From: Liriodendron chinense
Lineage: Eukaryota; Streptophyta; Magnoliopsida; Magnoliales; Magnoliaceae
NCBI GenBank assembly: GCA_003013855.2
Contig: ML058449.1
Span: 1,178,001-1,242,000 of the forward strand
Direction: 5' to 3'
DNA length: 64,000 nucleotides
Part shown: in pieces, positions 31,930 through 44,999 of the stretch
Position numbering within the stretch: the first letter of the stretch is position 1
Layout of the letters: each line of letters opens with the position of its first letter
Position numbers and translations under genes: made by a program
The notes under the pieces: generated by a model
The model's database searches: none
Seen by the model: the letters and a program-made list of their open reading frames with translations, nothing else
Told to the model about the DNA's origin: nothing

Positions 31930-33608
31930 TTTTTGAATAATTTCCTAAATGATAAGCCTAAAGGTCATCTTATTGACATATTAATATTGATGTTAGTGAC
32001 AATATCGAAATTGATAATAGTGATGATACTGATGATGACCTTGATATAGAGCTGCTAACTATGACGGATGTGCTAACTATGTATATGACGCTGAAAATAG
32101 GCCGATTTGATCATATTAACCTTCAATTAAGATTAGCAAAAGCAATGTCCCCGTACATAATATGGATTCAAAACATTCATGATTTGTATGTGAATGAGTT
32201 GAATTACTTATCATTCGGTCTGTTAGTGAACTATCTCTTAGAGATTGTGAAAAATGTTTCACTATAAATATTCTTGTTATTACTTCGACTCATATTCCTA
32301 AAAAAGTGGATCCCGTTCTAATAGCTCCGAATAAATTAAATACATGCTTTAAGATATGAATGCTTCTTATTTTACAACAACGAAAGCACTTTTTCATTCT
32401 TTCATATACTAGGAGATTTCACTTGGAAAAGAAAATGTTCCATACTAACTGATTTGAGGCCATGACCATGGGTTCCAATGCATGAGATCTTGTTGCATTT
32501 ACCAATGAGGCCCTATCAATTAGTATTACACAGAAGAAATCAATTATAGACACTAATATAATTAGACCAGCTCTTCATAGACGAACTTGGAATTTGCAAT
32601 CCCAGGTAAGATTTGTTTAGGATCATGGGATCATTTTCTATCGGATAGGAAAGGCTGTTACACAAAATGTACTTCTAAGTAATTATTTCATAGATCCTAT
32701 ATCTATCTATATGAAGAAGAAATCGTGCATATCTATCTATATGAAGAAGAAATCGTGTAAGGAAGGGGATTCTTATTTGTATAAATGGTACTTGGAACTT
32801 AGAACAAGCATGAAGAAATTAATGATACTTCTTTATCTTTTGAGTTGTTCTGTTGGATCGGTTGCTCAAGATCTTTGGTCTCCACCTGGACCCAATGAAA
32901 AAAATTGGATCGCTTCTTATGGATTCATTGAGAATTATTCTGATTTAGTTCATGGCCTATTAGAAGTAGAAGACGCTCTGATAGGATCCTCATGGACAGA
33001 AAAAGATTGCGATCAATTTGATAATGATCGAGTGACATTACTTCTTCGATTCGAACCAAGGAATTATTTAGATATAATGCAAAATGGATCTTATTCTATC
33101 GTTGATCAGAGATTTCTATATGAAAAATACAAATCAGAGTTTAAAGAAGAGGAAGGAGAATGAGCCCTTGAGCCGTAACAGATAGAGGAGGATTTATTCA
33201 ATCACATAGTTTATGCTCCTAAAATATGACACCCTTGTGGCAATTTATTTGATTGTATTGAAAGGACCAATGAATTGGGATTTTCCTATTAGGCCAGGTC
33301 ATTTCAGTGCAAGCAGATCATTTATCATAAAGAGAATGGGCTTTAAGAAAATGATTCAGAGCTTTTACAAAGTGGAACCATACAGTACTAAAAACAAGAT
33401 AGATCTTCCAAAGAACAAGGCTTTTTTTGAATAAGCCAATTCGTTTAGGAACCTGTAGATCCATTCTTTTTTCTATTCAAAGATCAATATTTATCTCTGT
33501 GTTTTCAGGTCGAGAATTCTTCATAGATGAAGAGATGTCAAAAGAGCTTATTACTTCCCAAATAAATCCTCCTACGTCTATATATAAACGCTGGTTTATC
33601 AAGAATAT
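31930..33608 (+). pseudogene. ycf2: Nuclear insertion of plastid DNA: ycf2 internal fragment
   Basis: In several frames this matches, in order, the C-terminal third of plastid Ycf2: FLNDKPKGHL-like and the acidic D-rich linker (31935-32050); MTDVLTMYM...AKAMSPYIIWIQNIHDLYVNE (32061-32230); the STHIPKKVDP and APNKLNTC region (32290-32345); HLEKKMFHT and LVALTNEALSISIT (32410-32540); SIYMKKKSCKEGDSYLYKWY and LLYLLSCSVGSVAQDLWS (32702-32885); EPRNYLDIMQNGSYSIVDQRFLYEKY (33050-33130); then SIYKRWFIKN (33577-33606), after which homology stops inside the gene. Ycf2 is a very large AAA-type plastid protein linked to protein import. Frameshifts, stops and many substitutions show it is nuclear and dead. 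A duplicated SIYMKKKSC (32702-32760) is an internal 36-bp tandem repeat. The whole fragment is about 1.7 kb. Confidence 0.9.
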
Positions 33609-33609
33609 G

Positions 33610-33978
33610 TTGGGTGCATTGCACAAAACCTTCAGATCTCGCCCCCCAAACATCATGAATTATGTGATAAGATAATGCAATAAACAAAATTAAATCATTA
33701 ACCACACGGCACAAGAGAATTTTTATATGGAAAACCCTTAAAGAGGTAAAAACCATGGGACCTTATCAAGACAAATAATCCACTATACAGTAAACTGTTT
33801 ACAACCTCGATCATAAGCACAACCCACTTAGATCTAACCTTCTTCACTCATGCAGGAGAGAATAAACAATAAAAGGACTAGAAACTGAGAGATCTCACTG
33901 AGTACGATGACATAGAAGAGCTGAGATGATGCTTGCACCATAAATCACCTTCATAAACAATATCTCTCTCCTACAAGA

Positions 33979-34022
<44 letters not shown>

Positions 34023-34077
34023 CTTCTCTTCCTCTTTTTTTTCTCTCTCATCTTAGATGTGTAGAACACCTAATTGG
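33610..34077. other. Spacer between ycf2 insertion and tandem array
   Basis: About 470 bp with a TC microsatellite at 33979-34018. The stretch ATTTTTATATGGAAAACCC followed by AAAGAGGTAAAAACC at about 33720 resembles plant LTR leader wording but is too short to call. Confidence 0.35.
33979..34018. repeat. (TC)n microsatellite
   Basis: CT/TC dinucleotide run of about 38 bp, continuing into interrupted CT-rich sequence to about 34050. Confidence 0.9.
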
Positions 34078-37000
34078 GATGGCTAGTGCCTGACACTCCT
34101 ACGATCACTTGTCTTGCCCTTTAATTTCATGTGTATTACAATGCAATGGTTGGTCACACTATAAAGTCGTGTAACATCAGTCTTAACTGCTACTTTTTTT
34201 TGTAAGATTTGTATGTTAAGTTACACAATTGTCTCTATTCATTTTGGCAGTGTCACCTGAATAGTGAAAGGACAAACCTACCAATACAATCTTTAGTGTA
34301 GTTCACCTGTTGTTTTCACACTAATAACGCATGAACATGTTTGATGTGTTTCTTTGCTAGAAAACATGTTCTATAAAAATCATCGAGTCCTGACTCCATA
34401 GATTTGAAAACGTGTGGATAATGAGGACTTCTGATAGCATTACTTGTGTGATAATGAGCAGTGTGACTATGAGTGAATCGACGACTAATCTGTAATTCCA
34501 TGATGACTTCTCGAAGCATTACATATGCAATAATGAACGGTGTGACTATGAGCAGATCGATGAAATTGCAATTTCACTCGTTAATCTTTAAATTTGACCA
34601 TCATCCATGACTCTTGGCTAGTTGCTCTAATACACGTGATGCTCACATATTTGCATATTTTCTTTAACATAATTCATATTTGACAATCCTTTCTAAAGGT
34701 TGGTATAACATTTATGCATGCTGCAGTGTCTTTCCAACATACAACGTATTACTCATAAAAGTTTCAATTCATTCCACTTGATAAATACTACTTGCAACTC
34801 CTACAATCACCTATCTTGCCTTCTAATTTTATGTGTATGACAGTGCAATTATTGGTCACCCATAATTCATATTTGTATGACAATGCACAATTGTCTCCAT
34901 TGATTTTGGTAGGTGTCGCCTACTTAGTGAAAGGATAAGCCTACCCATGCAATCTTCTATGTAGTCCACATGTTGCTTTTACACGGGTTATACATTAACG
35001 TGTTTGATGCGTTTCTCTGCTAGAAAATGTCCTATAAAAATCATCGATTAATGACTCTATATAAATGAAAACATGTGATAATGAGGACTTTTAGAAACAT
35101 TTGTCATGCAATAATAAATAGTGTAACTTTGAGCGAATCAATGACTAAATTGTATTCACATGGTGAGTTCTGGAAGCATTACTTATGCAATAATGAGTTG
35201 TGTGATTATGAGTTGATCGACGACTAAACTGAATTACACTCTTTAATCTTTAAATTCGACCATTATCCGTGACTCTTGGATTGCTTCTCCGATGCTCATG
35301 ACGCTTGCATATTTGCATCTTTTATTTGACATAATTCAGATTTGAAAATTCTTTGTAAATGTTAGTATTGCATTTATGCGTGCTTCAGTGTCTTTGTAAC
35401 ATACTATGTGCTACTCATAAAAGTTTAAATGAATTCCACTGGATAACTAGTGCTTGCAACTGCAACAATCACCTGTCTTGCCTTCTAATTTCATGTGTAT
35501 GACAATGCAATGATTGGTTACGCCATGAAGTTTTATAAGATTAGGCTTAACTGCTACTTTTTTTTGTAGGATCTATATGTTGAGTTGTACAATTGTTTCC
35601 ATCGATTTTTTCAATGTCGCTTGTCTAGTGAAAAGACAAGCCTACCTATGCAATCTTTAGTGTAGTCCACCTGTTGCTTTTACACGGGTAATGCACGAAT
35701 GCCTTTGATGCGTTTCTCTGCTACAAAACATGTCCTATAGAAATCATCGAGTCTTGACTCCATATATTTGAAAACATGTGATATTGAGGACTTTAGGAAG
35801 CATTACTTATGTGATAATGAGCAATGTGACTATGAGCGAATCGACGACTAAATTGTACTCCCATGATGACTTTTGGAAGCATTACTTATACGATAATGAG
35901 CAGTGTGACTTTGAGAGGATCGGCGACTAAATTACAATTTCATTCATTAATGTTCAAATTCAACCATTATACATGACTCTTGGCTTGATGCTCCGATGCT
36001 CGTGACATTTACATATGTGCATATTTTCTTTGACATAATTCATATTTGACAATCCTTTTTAAAGGTTAGTATAACATTTATGCGTGATTTAGTGTGTTTG
36101 CACATACTATGTGCTACTCATAAAAGTTTTAATCCATTCTATTAAATAACTAGTGCTTGTACCTCCCATAATCACCTGTCTTACCTTCAAATTTCATGCG
36201 TATGACAGTGCAAGGATTGGTCATGACATGAAGTTGTGTAAGATCAAGCTTAACTACCATTGATTTTTTTTTTTTTTTTTTTTTGCAGGATCTGTATGTT
36301 GAGTTGCATAATTATCTCCATTGATTTTGGCAGTGTCGCCTGCCTAGTGAAAGGATAAGCCTACTCATATAATCTTCAGTGTAGTCCACCTATTTCTTTT
36401 ACACAGGTAACACATAAACGTGTTTGATGCGTTTCTTTGACTTCATATATTTGAAAACATGTGATAATGAGGACTTCTAGAAGCATTATTTATGCCATAA
36501 TGAGAAGTGTGACTATGAGCATATCGACGACTAAATTATATTCCCATGAGGACTTTTGGAAGCATTACTTTTGCGATAATGAGCAATGTGACTAGGAGCG
36601 GATCGACGACTAAATCACAATTACACTCGTTAGTCTTCAAAGTTGACCATCATCCATGACTCTTGGCTGGCTGCTTTGATGCTCGTGACGCTTGCATACG
36701 TGCATCTTTTCTTTGATATAATTCACATTTGACAATCCTTTCTAAATGTTGGTGTAACATGTATGTGTGCTCTAATGTCTTTGCAACATATGATGTGCTA
36801 CTCATAAAAGTTTCAATGCATTCCACTTGATAACTAGTGCTTGTAACTCCCACGATCACCTCGCTTGCCCTCAAATTTCATGAGTATGATAGTGCAATGA
36901 TTGGTCACGTCATGAAGTTGTGTAAGATCAGGCTTAGCTACTGCTTTTTTTTTGTAGGATCTGTATCTTGAGTTGCACAATTGACTCAATTGATTTTGGC

Positions 37001-37165
37001 AGTTTTGCTTGCCTAGTGAAAGGACGAGCCTACCCATGCAATCTTCAATGTAGTCCACCTGTTGCTTTTACACCGGTAATGCATATATATGTTTGATGCG
37101 TTTCCTTTCTAGAAAACATGTCCTATAGAAATTATCGAGTCCTAACTCTATATATTTGAAAACAT
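34078..37165 (+). repeat. Tandem array of ~0.66-0.72-kb units (about 4.4 copies)
   Basis: The phrase AGTGAAAGGAYAAGCCTACC recurs at about 34264, 34925, 35626, 36343 and 37013, giving unit lengths of roughly 660-720 bp. Each unit contains, in order: a TTTGATGCGTTTCT segment; one or two copies of an internal subrepeat (AGCATTACTTATGCGATAATG, then TGTGACTATGAGCGAATCG); GACTCTTGGCTGGCTGCTCC; AATTCATATTTGACAATCC; ATGTGCTACTCATAAAAG; and TGATTGGTCACG with a T-run. Units differ by many substitutions and small indels, so the array is old. It has satellite-like structure without coding potential. Confidence 0.9.
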
Positions 37166-37204
37166 GTGCAGTTGAGGTGGTAAAAAAAATGAAGCCAAGG
37201 TACT

Positions 37205-38605
37205 TGCTTGGGTGGGCCAATAATGTTGTAAATGATAATGTCCTCTACATTTTCTTTTCTTTCTTTATTTTTTAGTAGTAATGATTTTATTGAAAGGAAG
37301 CGAAACAACCTCACTCAATTACAAATCTGCCTAAGAAAATAATGATAAAGGATACTAAAAAAGAGCCTTTATATTTGAGGCCCACTCTATTACATCCAAT
37401 TTAGCCCTTCTAAAGACATTCGAGATCCATTGATACCGATTACAAAAGCACTAGTTATTCCTCTCCCCATAAGGCTCAAATACAAGCCAAAAGGGCCAAT
37501 CTTTATAACATCCTTCTTTAATCTGGTCTTGTCCCTATGCTTGTCAAGGAAGAGGCTTTCAATCGCTCGACATGACCTAAAATGTACTAAAAGCCCCTAA
37601 GAACTTTACCCATAGCTCACTAGTACTAATTGAAGGGCAACGAATGAGGAGATTGTCCTCACTTGCATGCACAAAACATAGGGCATTCGTAATCACCATC
37701 TTCCTCTTTCAAAGGTCATCGATTGCAAGCATTTTATTCTAACCCACTAACAACGCAAACGTTGCGTACCAGAATATGTGCTTGCGAAACTACCCCCACA
37801 GGCCCATATGCATCACTATCTAGAATGGGCCCATCAAATCAACAATGACTTGTTGTACGTAACCCAACTTGACGAATCTATTTTAAATTATTATCAGGCC
37901 TTGAACCAGTCAAAGCTCATTTTATTAACTTAAACAATCAAGAGTAGAATCTTATCTTATGGAATGGCTTTCTTAACCCTTAATGAATACCCTCAACTTG
38001 TGTTTTTTTTTTTTTTAAATTTTTTTTTATTTGAAGTAGCAAAGTTAAGAATTGTTGGCCCACATGGTATATGCATAATATCCAACCCGTCCAACCAACC
38101 ATCACGGTGATCGAAAGAGTGAAAATTTTAGCTAATCAAATCATTAGATGGGCCACACTTAAATTTGGATCTTTTTTTTAGTGGTGTGCATTATTTTGCA
38201 TGGTTTGGCTTACCTTATGATTAAACCCATTGTTTTTTTCGCTCATCTAATCTTCTTGGTAGGGTACATCTGTTGGATGGTTTAGATGACAGACACATAA
38301 AATGCAAGGTCCACAATTCTCGATTCTCTACTTTTCGAGGGCTAGGTGGCCTGCATTGTTTAATGTAGGCTCGAACCTGGCGGTCCATGATGGGCCAAAA
38401 TAGTCCAGCTTGAAATATTTATGCTAACCTGAGCCTAAGTCTGGCTCAAACCCAAGTGTTCCTTAAGTAGATCACAGGCCCCATCCCTGCATGTGGGGCT
38501 CACTTAAGCACACCTAATGAACAATCCAAAATATTTATATATGTGCACATGTATAGGAACTAATCTAATACTCCCCATTCTTCTTCGATACATCATAAGA
38601 TTCAA
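37205..38605 (+). repeat. Segmental duplication, copy 2 (partner at 5640-7215)
   Basis: Shares the LINE fragment and flanks with copy 1, then AGGCCTTGAACCAGTCAAAGC (37899) and GTTCCTTAAGTAGATCACAGG (38458) up to GATTCAACCA (about 38600). It lacks the MITE present in copy 1, and has an extra segment at 37930-38440 that contains foldback remnants. Confidence 0.7.
37230..37860 (-). pseudogene. L1-type LINE ORF2 3' fragment, second copy
   Basis: Minus-strand homologue of 5650-6270, more decayed: the equivalents of AFALLVGWNKM and DDL are recognisable from AACGCAAACGTTGCG (37751) and AAAGGTCATCGATTGCAAGC (37711), but small deletions break every frame. The 3' end again shows TCAATAAAATCATTACT and an A-rich tail read on the minus strand. 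No function remains. Confidence 0.65.
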
Positions 38606-38607
38606 CC

Positions 38608-39557
38608 AAGTAAACTTTTTAACTTATGTAAGTTAATAAGTTACGTTTTTAAATTAGTTTGGTAAGCACCATTGTAAAGAAGCTTTATGAAAGTAATTTA
38701 TCCCTATAAGTTTTTATTTTTTGCTTTTCAACTTCTCTCTCTCCCTCCCTCTATGTGATGGATGGTCCATCTTAAAGGAGGCCCACATGATGGGTGGTTC
38801 ACGCTAGAGAGGGGGGAGGGGGCACACAATAGATGATCCACATTAAAGGTGGGCCCCACATTATGAATGAAGCCACATCAAGGTGAGCCCACATAATGGA
38901 TTGTTTACATCAAAGGTAGACCCCTAATGATGAATGACCCACATCTAAAATAGGTCTCGCATGATGGACGACCCATATTTAAGGTGGAGCCCACAAGATG
39001 TACATTTTATATCAAAGATGGGCTCCATGTGAGGGGCGATGAATATTGAAGGTGGCCCCACATGATGGACAATAGCATTGAAGGTGGGCCCCACATGATG
39101 GATGACCCACGTCAAGGTGGGCCCCATGTAATGGATACTCTACATCAAAGATTTAATAATAAGTGGCCTTATAGATACTTCACAATGCATGGAATGACTA
39201 ATTACAGTAAGATCTGAACCATTAATAACTTCCGAAATTCACAATCTGACCACCCTAGAAAACTCCAAAACAAGCCCAACTCCATACCTAAACCAAGCCT
39301 AGATCTAATCCTATAGCCAAGTCTCAATTCCATAATCAAATTTAGTGTCAAATAATAAGCCAATTTAAGTCCAGTCTTAAGCTAAATAGTTGGCTAAGTC
39401 CTAAGCTATTTTCCAAGCCTAGCCAACCTTAAAACTAGCCAAATTCGAGCTAAATTCAAAAGGTGCATTAAGGGAATGGTTTATCCAAGAGAGAACATAT
39501 CCAAAAGTCAACTTCACCCCTAAATGCCCTTGAATTTTTTCTCAATTACACCCTCTA
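38608..39557 (+). repeat. 2.2-kb repeat family, copy D (partial)
   Basis: Matches 26270-27205: TTTTTAACTTATGTAAGTTAAT at the start, the 36-bp degenerate array (38750-39130), the CCAAACCAAGCC stretch (39260-39310) and CTCAATTACACCCTCTA at the end. Neither the AT-rich 5' part nor the TATA/leader part is present. Confidence 0.75.
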
Positions 39558-40499
39558 AATGATGTTTGTTGGAGTATTTAAAAAAAATAATAATAAAAAA
39601 TGTGTTTTTTTAAGTGCAAAAGATAGTTTCATATCGAATAGGGGGAAGGTTTTTAAAGTATTTATAAAAAAAAAGTTCATAACTTTTTGAAAAAATGCTA
39701 CATTACGATATAGTTTGTATGTGTGTATGAGGTTAGTTTGAGTAAAACTTAGTTAGAAAACTAGTTAGCTAGGTGTGCATGCACAACCAGGCTTGAGCAA
39801 CTTGGGGGAAGGGTTACAAATTTGAGCCTAATAGGCTCAAGCATGTTCCTTTTTTTTTAGTCGTGATGAGCTTGGTTTTGCAAAAAATATTTTATTTCAT
39901 TAATCGATTTTAATTAGATTGTTTTCATCCATTGGGTGTGGCTTACTTTTTAATACCGTATCCTTATGTGAGATCTATCCTCAGATCTGGGCACACATCA
40001 ACTGTGTATTTATGTTGTAGTAGGATTAAGATTCTCACTCTCTCTATTTATAAAATGAGGTGTGGTCTCTTAGGGTTTTTATAATAAAAAAAGCTTCTCT
40101 TTCGAAATCTCTTTTTCTCTTCTCTTCTCTGAGCATGTGAAGAAGTTGTAGTGGTGGTATTGTTGTGGGTTTCAGATGGCTTGTGCAAGTTATCAAAATT
40201 GTACATTGGGTGATTATATCCTAGGGATAACATGCTTAAATTTTGCTGCATAGTTAAATTTTGTCGGAGGCATCAATTATCTTAAATAAAGATTGAATCT
40301 ATGACTCATTCCAACAAGAAATTAAATTCATCATTTTCTATCTACTTACTCTCTTGATCATCTAAACAAGTGTGGTGTTATATATTTTTTTGATTTATTA
40401 TTTGTCCAAATATCTTCTATACCATTGTTTCTAATAATTTTGAGATATTAACTCCTATGGGTTCGAAAAATTTATTAACAAAATAAATTAGTTCGATGT

Positions 40500-41290
40500 G
40501 AGGACCTTAATGGCCAACACTTTAAGAGGTGGAAGCAGAAGAGATTCTATCCTACAATTCTTAAAGTAGTCTATGTAATAAATCATCTGAAGCTCACTAA
40601 TCTATAAGAACCAGAATGTTTTACTATTCATTAAAAGTAGAATGATGATAATTATCCTTGTAAAAATTATATTCTTAGCGCATTGTTAAATTAATTATAT
40701 TTTCTACAAATTTAACACATTTACCTATATCTGAATAGTTTTGAAGAAAAATACAAAACTTAAAAAGCCATGTAAAAAAAATATACAGTTAGCAGATATT
40801 TTAAGTTCCATATGGCATATGCTAAGTCAATAGTGCAATAGTTAAATGAATTTAATTTAATTTCTCATGAAATTGTGTTCGAGAAAATCAAGATGGTTTT
40901 TTAAATGGTAATAATAATAGAAAAATCGCCACAATATTGAAAAGACTTTAAAAATTCCTTTAACAAAAAACTGAGTTATCGATGAAACAATTTATTGTAC
41001 ACATATGGATAGAAGAAGCTAGGCTATAATATGAGGATAAGATTGAAGAAATTTCTAAAGTGTGTATGGTGAATCAAAGCTCTTCACCAATCATTTGGGA
41101 AGTTTAATAACTTGAAATCAAATTAAAAAGCTTTGTTCAAAAGAAGGCTCAAAGTCAAGCTCAAGAATAAAAACTCTACCAACTAAAACAATTCAATAAA
41201 TTGCTTTGTTTGCAAGAAGCCTGGTCATTTTATAAGAGAGTGTCGTAAGAAGAAGAAGAAGCTAGATCCTCAAGCAAATATGACTGAGAA
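40500..41290 (+). pseudogene. Copia gag remnant with zinc knuckle
   Basis: AAGAGGTGGAAGCAGAAGAG (40523) translates to a KRWKQKR phrase like the FRRWQQKM start of copia gag. Near 41200 the reading CFVCKKPGHFIRECRKKKKK contains an intact CX2CX4HX4C knuckle, which binds nucleic acid in the Gag shell. The stretch between is broken by stops. It is followed by decayed protease and integrase. Confidence 0.6.
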
Positions 41291-42059
41291 GCCTCAAATT
41301 ATGGTTGTGGTTATAGATATTAACACGATTTATAGAATTTTGTGATGGTTGGCGGATCAACATGAGTGTTAACATACACATGTTATAATTGAAGTTGGTT
41401 TAAGAGTCGTAAGGAGGTTTCCTGTGGAAAAAAGGTTCCAATGGAGAATGTTGTTGTTGTAAACATGGTTGGCCAATGAAAGGTTGAAGTTGTGTTCACC
41501 TTAGAAAAAACTATCACTCTATTTAGTATTTTTCACGTTCTAGATATGCACAAAAACTTGGTTTCATGTTTACCTTTTAAATAAGGTAGGTTTGAAATAG
41601 GTCATTAAGTTTAACCGGATTGCAATAAGAAAGAATATATAGTTCTTTTATTGATAAAGGTTATATTGATCATGATCATGGGATATTTAAACTCAATGTA
41701 AAACTAAATAAAAGATACTACTACTTACATGGTGTGCATTGTTACTTAATGGCATGATATACTAGATAATATAAAGGTCAAATCTATTAAACATATGATA
41801 ACTCATAGTATGATTCTTAGTTAAGAAAATAATGAATTTAAAAACTGTGGATCATGTTTTCAGTTCGAAGTAACTTGACTACTTTTTTCTAGTGTAGAAA
41901 GAATTTGAATTACTTGGGCTAATCCACTCACATACATGCGATCTTCAATAAACTCTTACAAGAGGAGGTAATGAATATTTTATTACCTTTACTATGATTA
42001 TCATAATTTTCAAAACTGAAATACAAAATCAATTAAACAGAAAAATCAAAGCTCTTAGA

Positions 42060-42420
42060 AGTGATGGACTATGGAGAATATACTTCTAAGTACTTTGATA
42101 AATTTTGTAAATATAATGGAATAATTTATGAGGTTATTGCTCCTTATTCTTCTAAACAAATAGAGTACTGGAATGAAAAAATAGGTTTAATTAATACGAT
42201 AAATTTTATGTGCTTAGTTTGGATATTCTTTTTAGTCTTTGGGTAGAAGCTCTTTATTTTGCATGTAACATTATTAACAAAGTATCTATAATTAAACCTA
42301 AAATAATTTCTTATGATTTATAAAAATACAAAAAATTAAATATCAATTATCTTAGAGTTTGGGGGTTGTTTTACTCATATTAGGTTATCATATCTTAAAA
42401 TACCCTAACTTAGGAGCCTA
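42060..42420 (+). pseudogene. Copia integrase remnant
   Basis: 42061-42170 reads MDYGEYTSKYFDKFCKYNGIIYEV followed by APYSSKQIEYWNEK. This matches the copia integrase core around the second catalytic Asp, GGEYTS..F..FC...GI..E.TAPYTPQQNGVAERKN; here the catalytic Glu region is altered (IEYWNEK). Downstream, NINYLRVWGCFTH-like wording at about 42340-42375 is the conserved HLRVFGC phrase at the end of the domain. Frameshifts and stops make it non-functional. Confidence 0.7.
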
Positions 42421-43069
42421 GAACGTTAATGATGTATTGTATAAATTTCTAAATATTTAAAAAATATTATAATTAAGTCTAGAGAAATAATTTTTTTGAA
42501 GATATATATCTTTCCTTATAAATTAAGGAATAAGAGGGATCTTTCTAGTGAAGATTCTTTTTTTTTTTTTTTTATGAAAATTAATTAGTCTTTCGGCTTA
42601 GATGTTATAAACTTAGATGAATATGATTTAGAACATAAACTTAAGAGAAGTAAACAAGTTAGAATTGCTAAGGACTATGGTCCTAATTTTTATGTATTCT
42701 TAAACTTAACTAACAAGTGATCCAACTACATTTAAGGTAGTTATGTCATCTCATGATACTCTTAGAAAGAATCAGTCACTAATGAAATAGAATCTATAAA
42801 ATCTAATGCATGTAAAATTAGTTAACCTACTTTCCGTGGAAAAATCGTTAAGTTGTAAATGAATATTGATGAAAAAATGAATGACTAATGATTCAATTGA
42901 GAAATATAAAGTTAGGCTAGTAGCAAAATGATTTAAATAAAAAGAAAGCATCGATTACTTTGTATTTATTCATATGTTTCAAAGATAATATCCATTCATA
43001 TCTTAATTAACATTGCGTCCATATATAATCTTATATTTCATTCAATGAAAGTTAAAACCATATTTTAAA

Positions 43070-43250
43070 TGATGAACTAGATGAAGAAATATACATCACT
43101 CAACTCGAAGGTTTGTAAAATGAGATTGAGAACATGACTTGTGTAAGCTTTTAAGGTCCTGTATGAATTAAACAAGCTCCTAAGCAGTAGCATGAGAAGT
43201 GTGATTAATTCATGATGTTCAATAGATTTAAGTTCAATGATGTGACCTTT
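43070..43250 (+). pseudogene. Copia reverse transcriptase remnant (truncated)
   Basis: DELDEEIYITQLEG (43074-43115), followed across frames by LIRPV-like and IKQAPKQ.HEKCD wording (43160-43205), matches the copia RT phrase GDLDEEIYM.QPEGF ... LKQAPRQW..K.D. The YVDD active site would lie further downstream and is missing. Dead fragment. Confidence 0.65.
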
Positions 43251-43540
43251 ATCTTTATTATATATAAAAAAAAAGTAGTATATATGCTATAACCAATATG
43301 CGCACGAGGTTGGATAAGAGAAAAAATAGCTAAAAAATTAATTAAGTAGGTGTGTGAGACAATACTCACGTGTAAGGGGTGTGAATTCAACCTTGGTAGG
43401 CTTAAGCATGTTCCTTATTTTCAATCTTGATGGGCTCGATTTTACTAAAAAATATTATATTTTAATAATCAGTTTTAATTGGTTTATTTTCATCTATTTG
43501 GTGTGAACCTTAATAACGTGTATTTGTGCCATAGTGGGAT

Positions 43541-43668
<128 letters not shown>

Positions 43669-44085
43669 GGGTGTGGTCTCTTAAGGTTTTCATAACAAAA
43701 AATCTCATCTCTTAGGGTTTTCATAACAAAAGACCTCAAAAAGTGTTATATTAGTATTAGCGTGTTAGTTTTCAGGCAACTTGTGCAAGTTGTTGAAACC
43801 ATACATTGGACAATTGTATCCTCAGGATGGCACGCTGAGAGCTTATTGCACCGACAGATTTGCCAAGCAGCATAACTATCTCAAAGAGAGCGAGGCCATG
43901 CCTCATTCTAGCAAGACATCATATTCATCATTGGTTGTCTATTCGTGCTCATCACTGTCTAAAATGGTGTGGTGTTATATATTTATTTATTTATTATTGT
44001 TCATTTATTTTTGTCATACCATTATTTTTAACAATGTTTATAGTGTTAGGCATCCCTATCCCTTTTTTTTTTTTTCTTTTTCCAG

Positions 44086-44519
44086 AGCTCCCTTCTAGCC
44101 TCCGCATGGACTGGTTACATGTTCTTGGAAAAAGAGTAGTTGACACATATGGGGTAATGAGAAGGCAAACTCCCATAATGAAAATTTGTAGAAATCCATG
44201 TAGCATTTCTCATGTTTATAACTCAATTTTTTTTATTGATGTGATAGGTTTCATTAATAATTTTTTGCATGTATCCTAACTAAGTGGAAACCTATAGATG
44301 AATGACCTAGATTATTCCATGGTGGGGCATAAGTTATGAGCCACTTGCATGTTCCATAAATTTCAATATCGAATTTGATATCTAAATATGCATTAATTGA
44401 TTTGCAATTCACATCAACCTATCATCTAAATTGGGTACATACATGCAAATTTTCAGCCTAAATCATCGCCCGATGGGGCATAAATGTAGATTGTACGCTA
44501 AACGAGCTAGGTGTGTAAT
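44086..44519. other. Intergenic DNA, nothing recognised
   Basis: About 430 bp between copia debris and the next LTR-like block. Short frames only (for example the C-terminal part of a frame ending at 44279); no domain recognised. Confidence 0.35.
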
Positions 44520-44984
44520 GTAAGACTCCATTAGGTGGGCCACACATGATCATCGGATTAGATCATGACCGTTGGATTATTCAGATTGAGCGATTCAGTG
44601 GGCCCCACTACAGTTGTAATCATTGCAAATAGGTTTGGGGCGGGACGCTTGAACCGTGTTCCCTATACGCGGTTATTAAGCCAGATATGGAAACCTACGG
44701 TGTGGAGACCCTAGAGGAGAGAAGTATGATGGGTAAGCTTCTCTAACCCTCTTTCCTATAAATATATGTCTTGGTCCCCTCACCAACACACAGAGAAAAC
44801 CCTAGTCCCCATTGAGAGGTTCTCCTAAAGGTGTAAGGTGCGGAAGACCAAGAGTTCTTCTCGGCAACACGGCGGCATCGGGAATGTCTTCCCAATCAGG
44901 TATGGCTTTCAGATTACAATATGGAATCTCCATTAATCGATGCATAGATGATCCGATTATTCCGCATTATGTATAAGTTCTACA
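44520..44984 (+). repeat. 3' part of a Ty1/copia-like LTR
   Basis: A TATA motif (TATAAATATA, about 44757) is followed by CACCAACACACAGAGAAAACC and AAACCCTAG, a typical LTR transcript leader. The block ends TTCTACA just before a primer binding site. Where it starts is unclear, and no second copy of it is seen in the window. Confidence 0.55.
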
Positions 44985-44986
44985 GT

Positions 44987-44999
44987 TGGTATCAGAGAC
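44987..44999 (+). promoter_or_regulatory. Primer binding site (initiator tRNA-Met type)
   Basis: TGGTATCAGAGAC, 2 bases after the CA end of the LTR-like block. TGGTATCAGAGC is the standard primer binding site of plant copia elements, complementary to the initiator methionine tRNA; one position differs here. Confidence 0.7.

Noticed and set aside
32711..33163. 150-codon frame as an expressed host gene
   Set aside because: It is ycf2 sequence with altered flanks in other frames; a plastid-derived pseudogene.
34078..37165. Tandem unit considered as CRISPR-like array
   Set aside because: Units are ~0.7 kb, diverged, without regular short repeats and spacers; the genome is eukaryotic.
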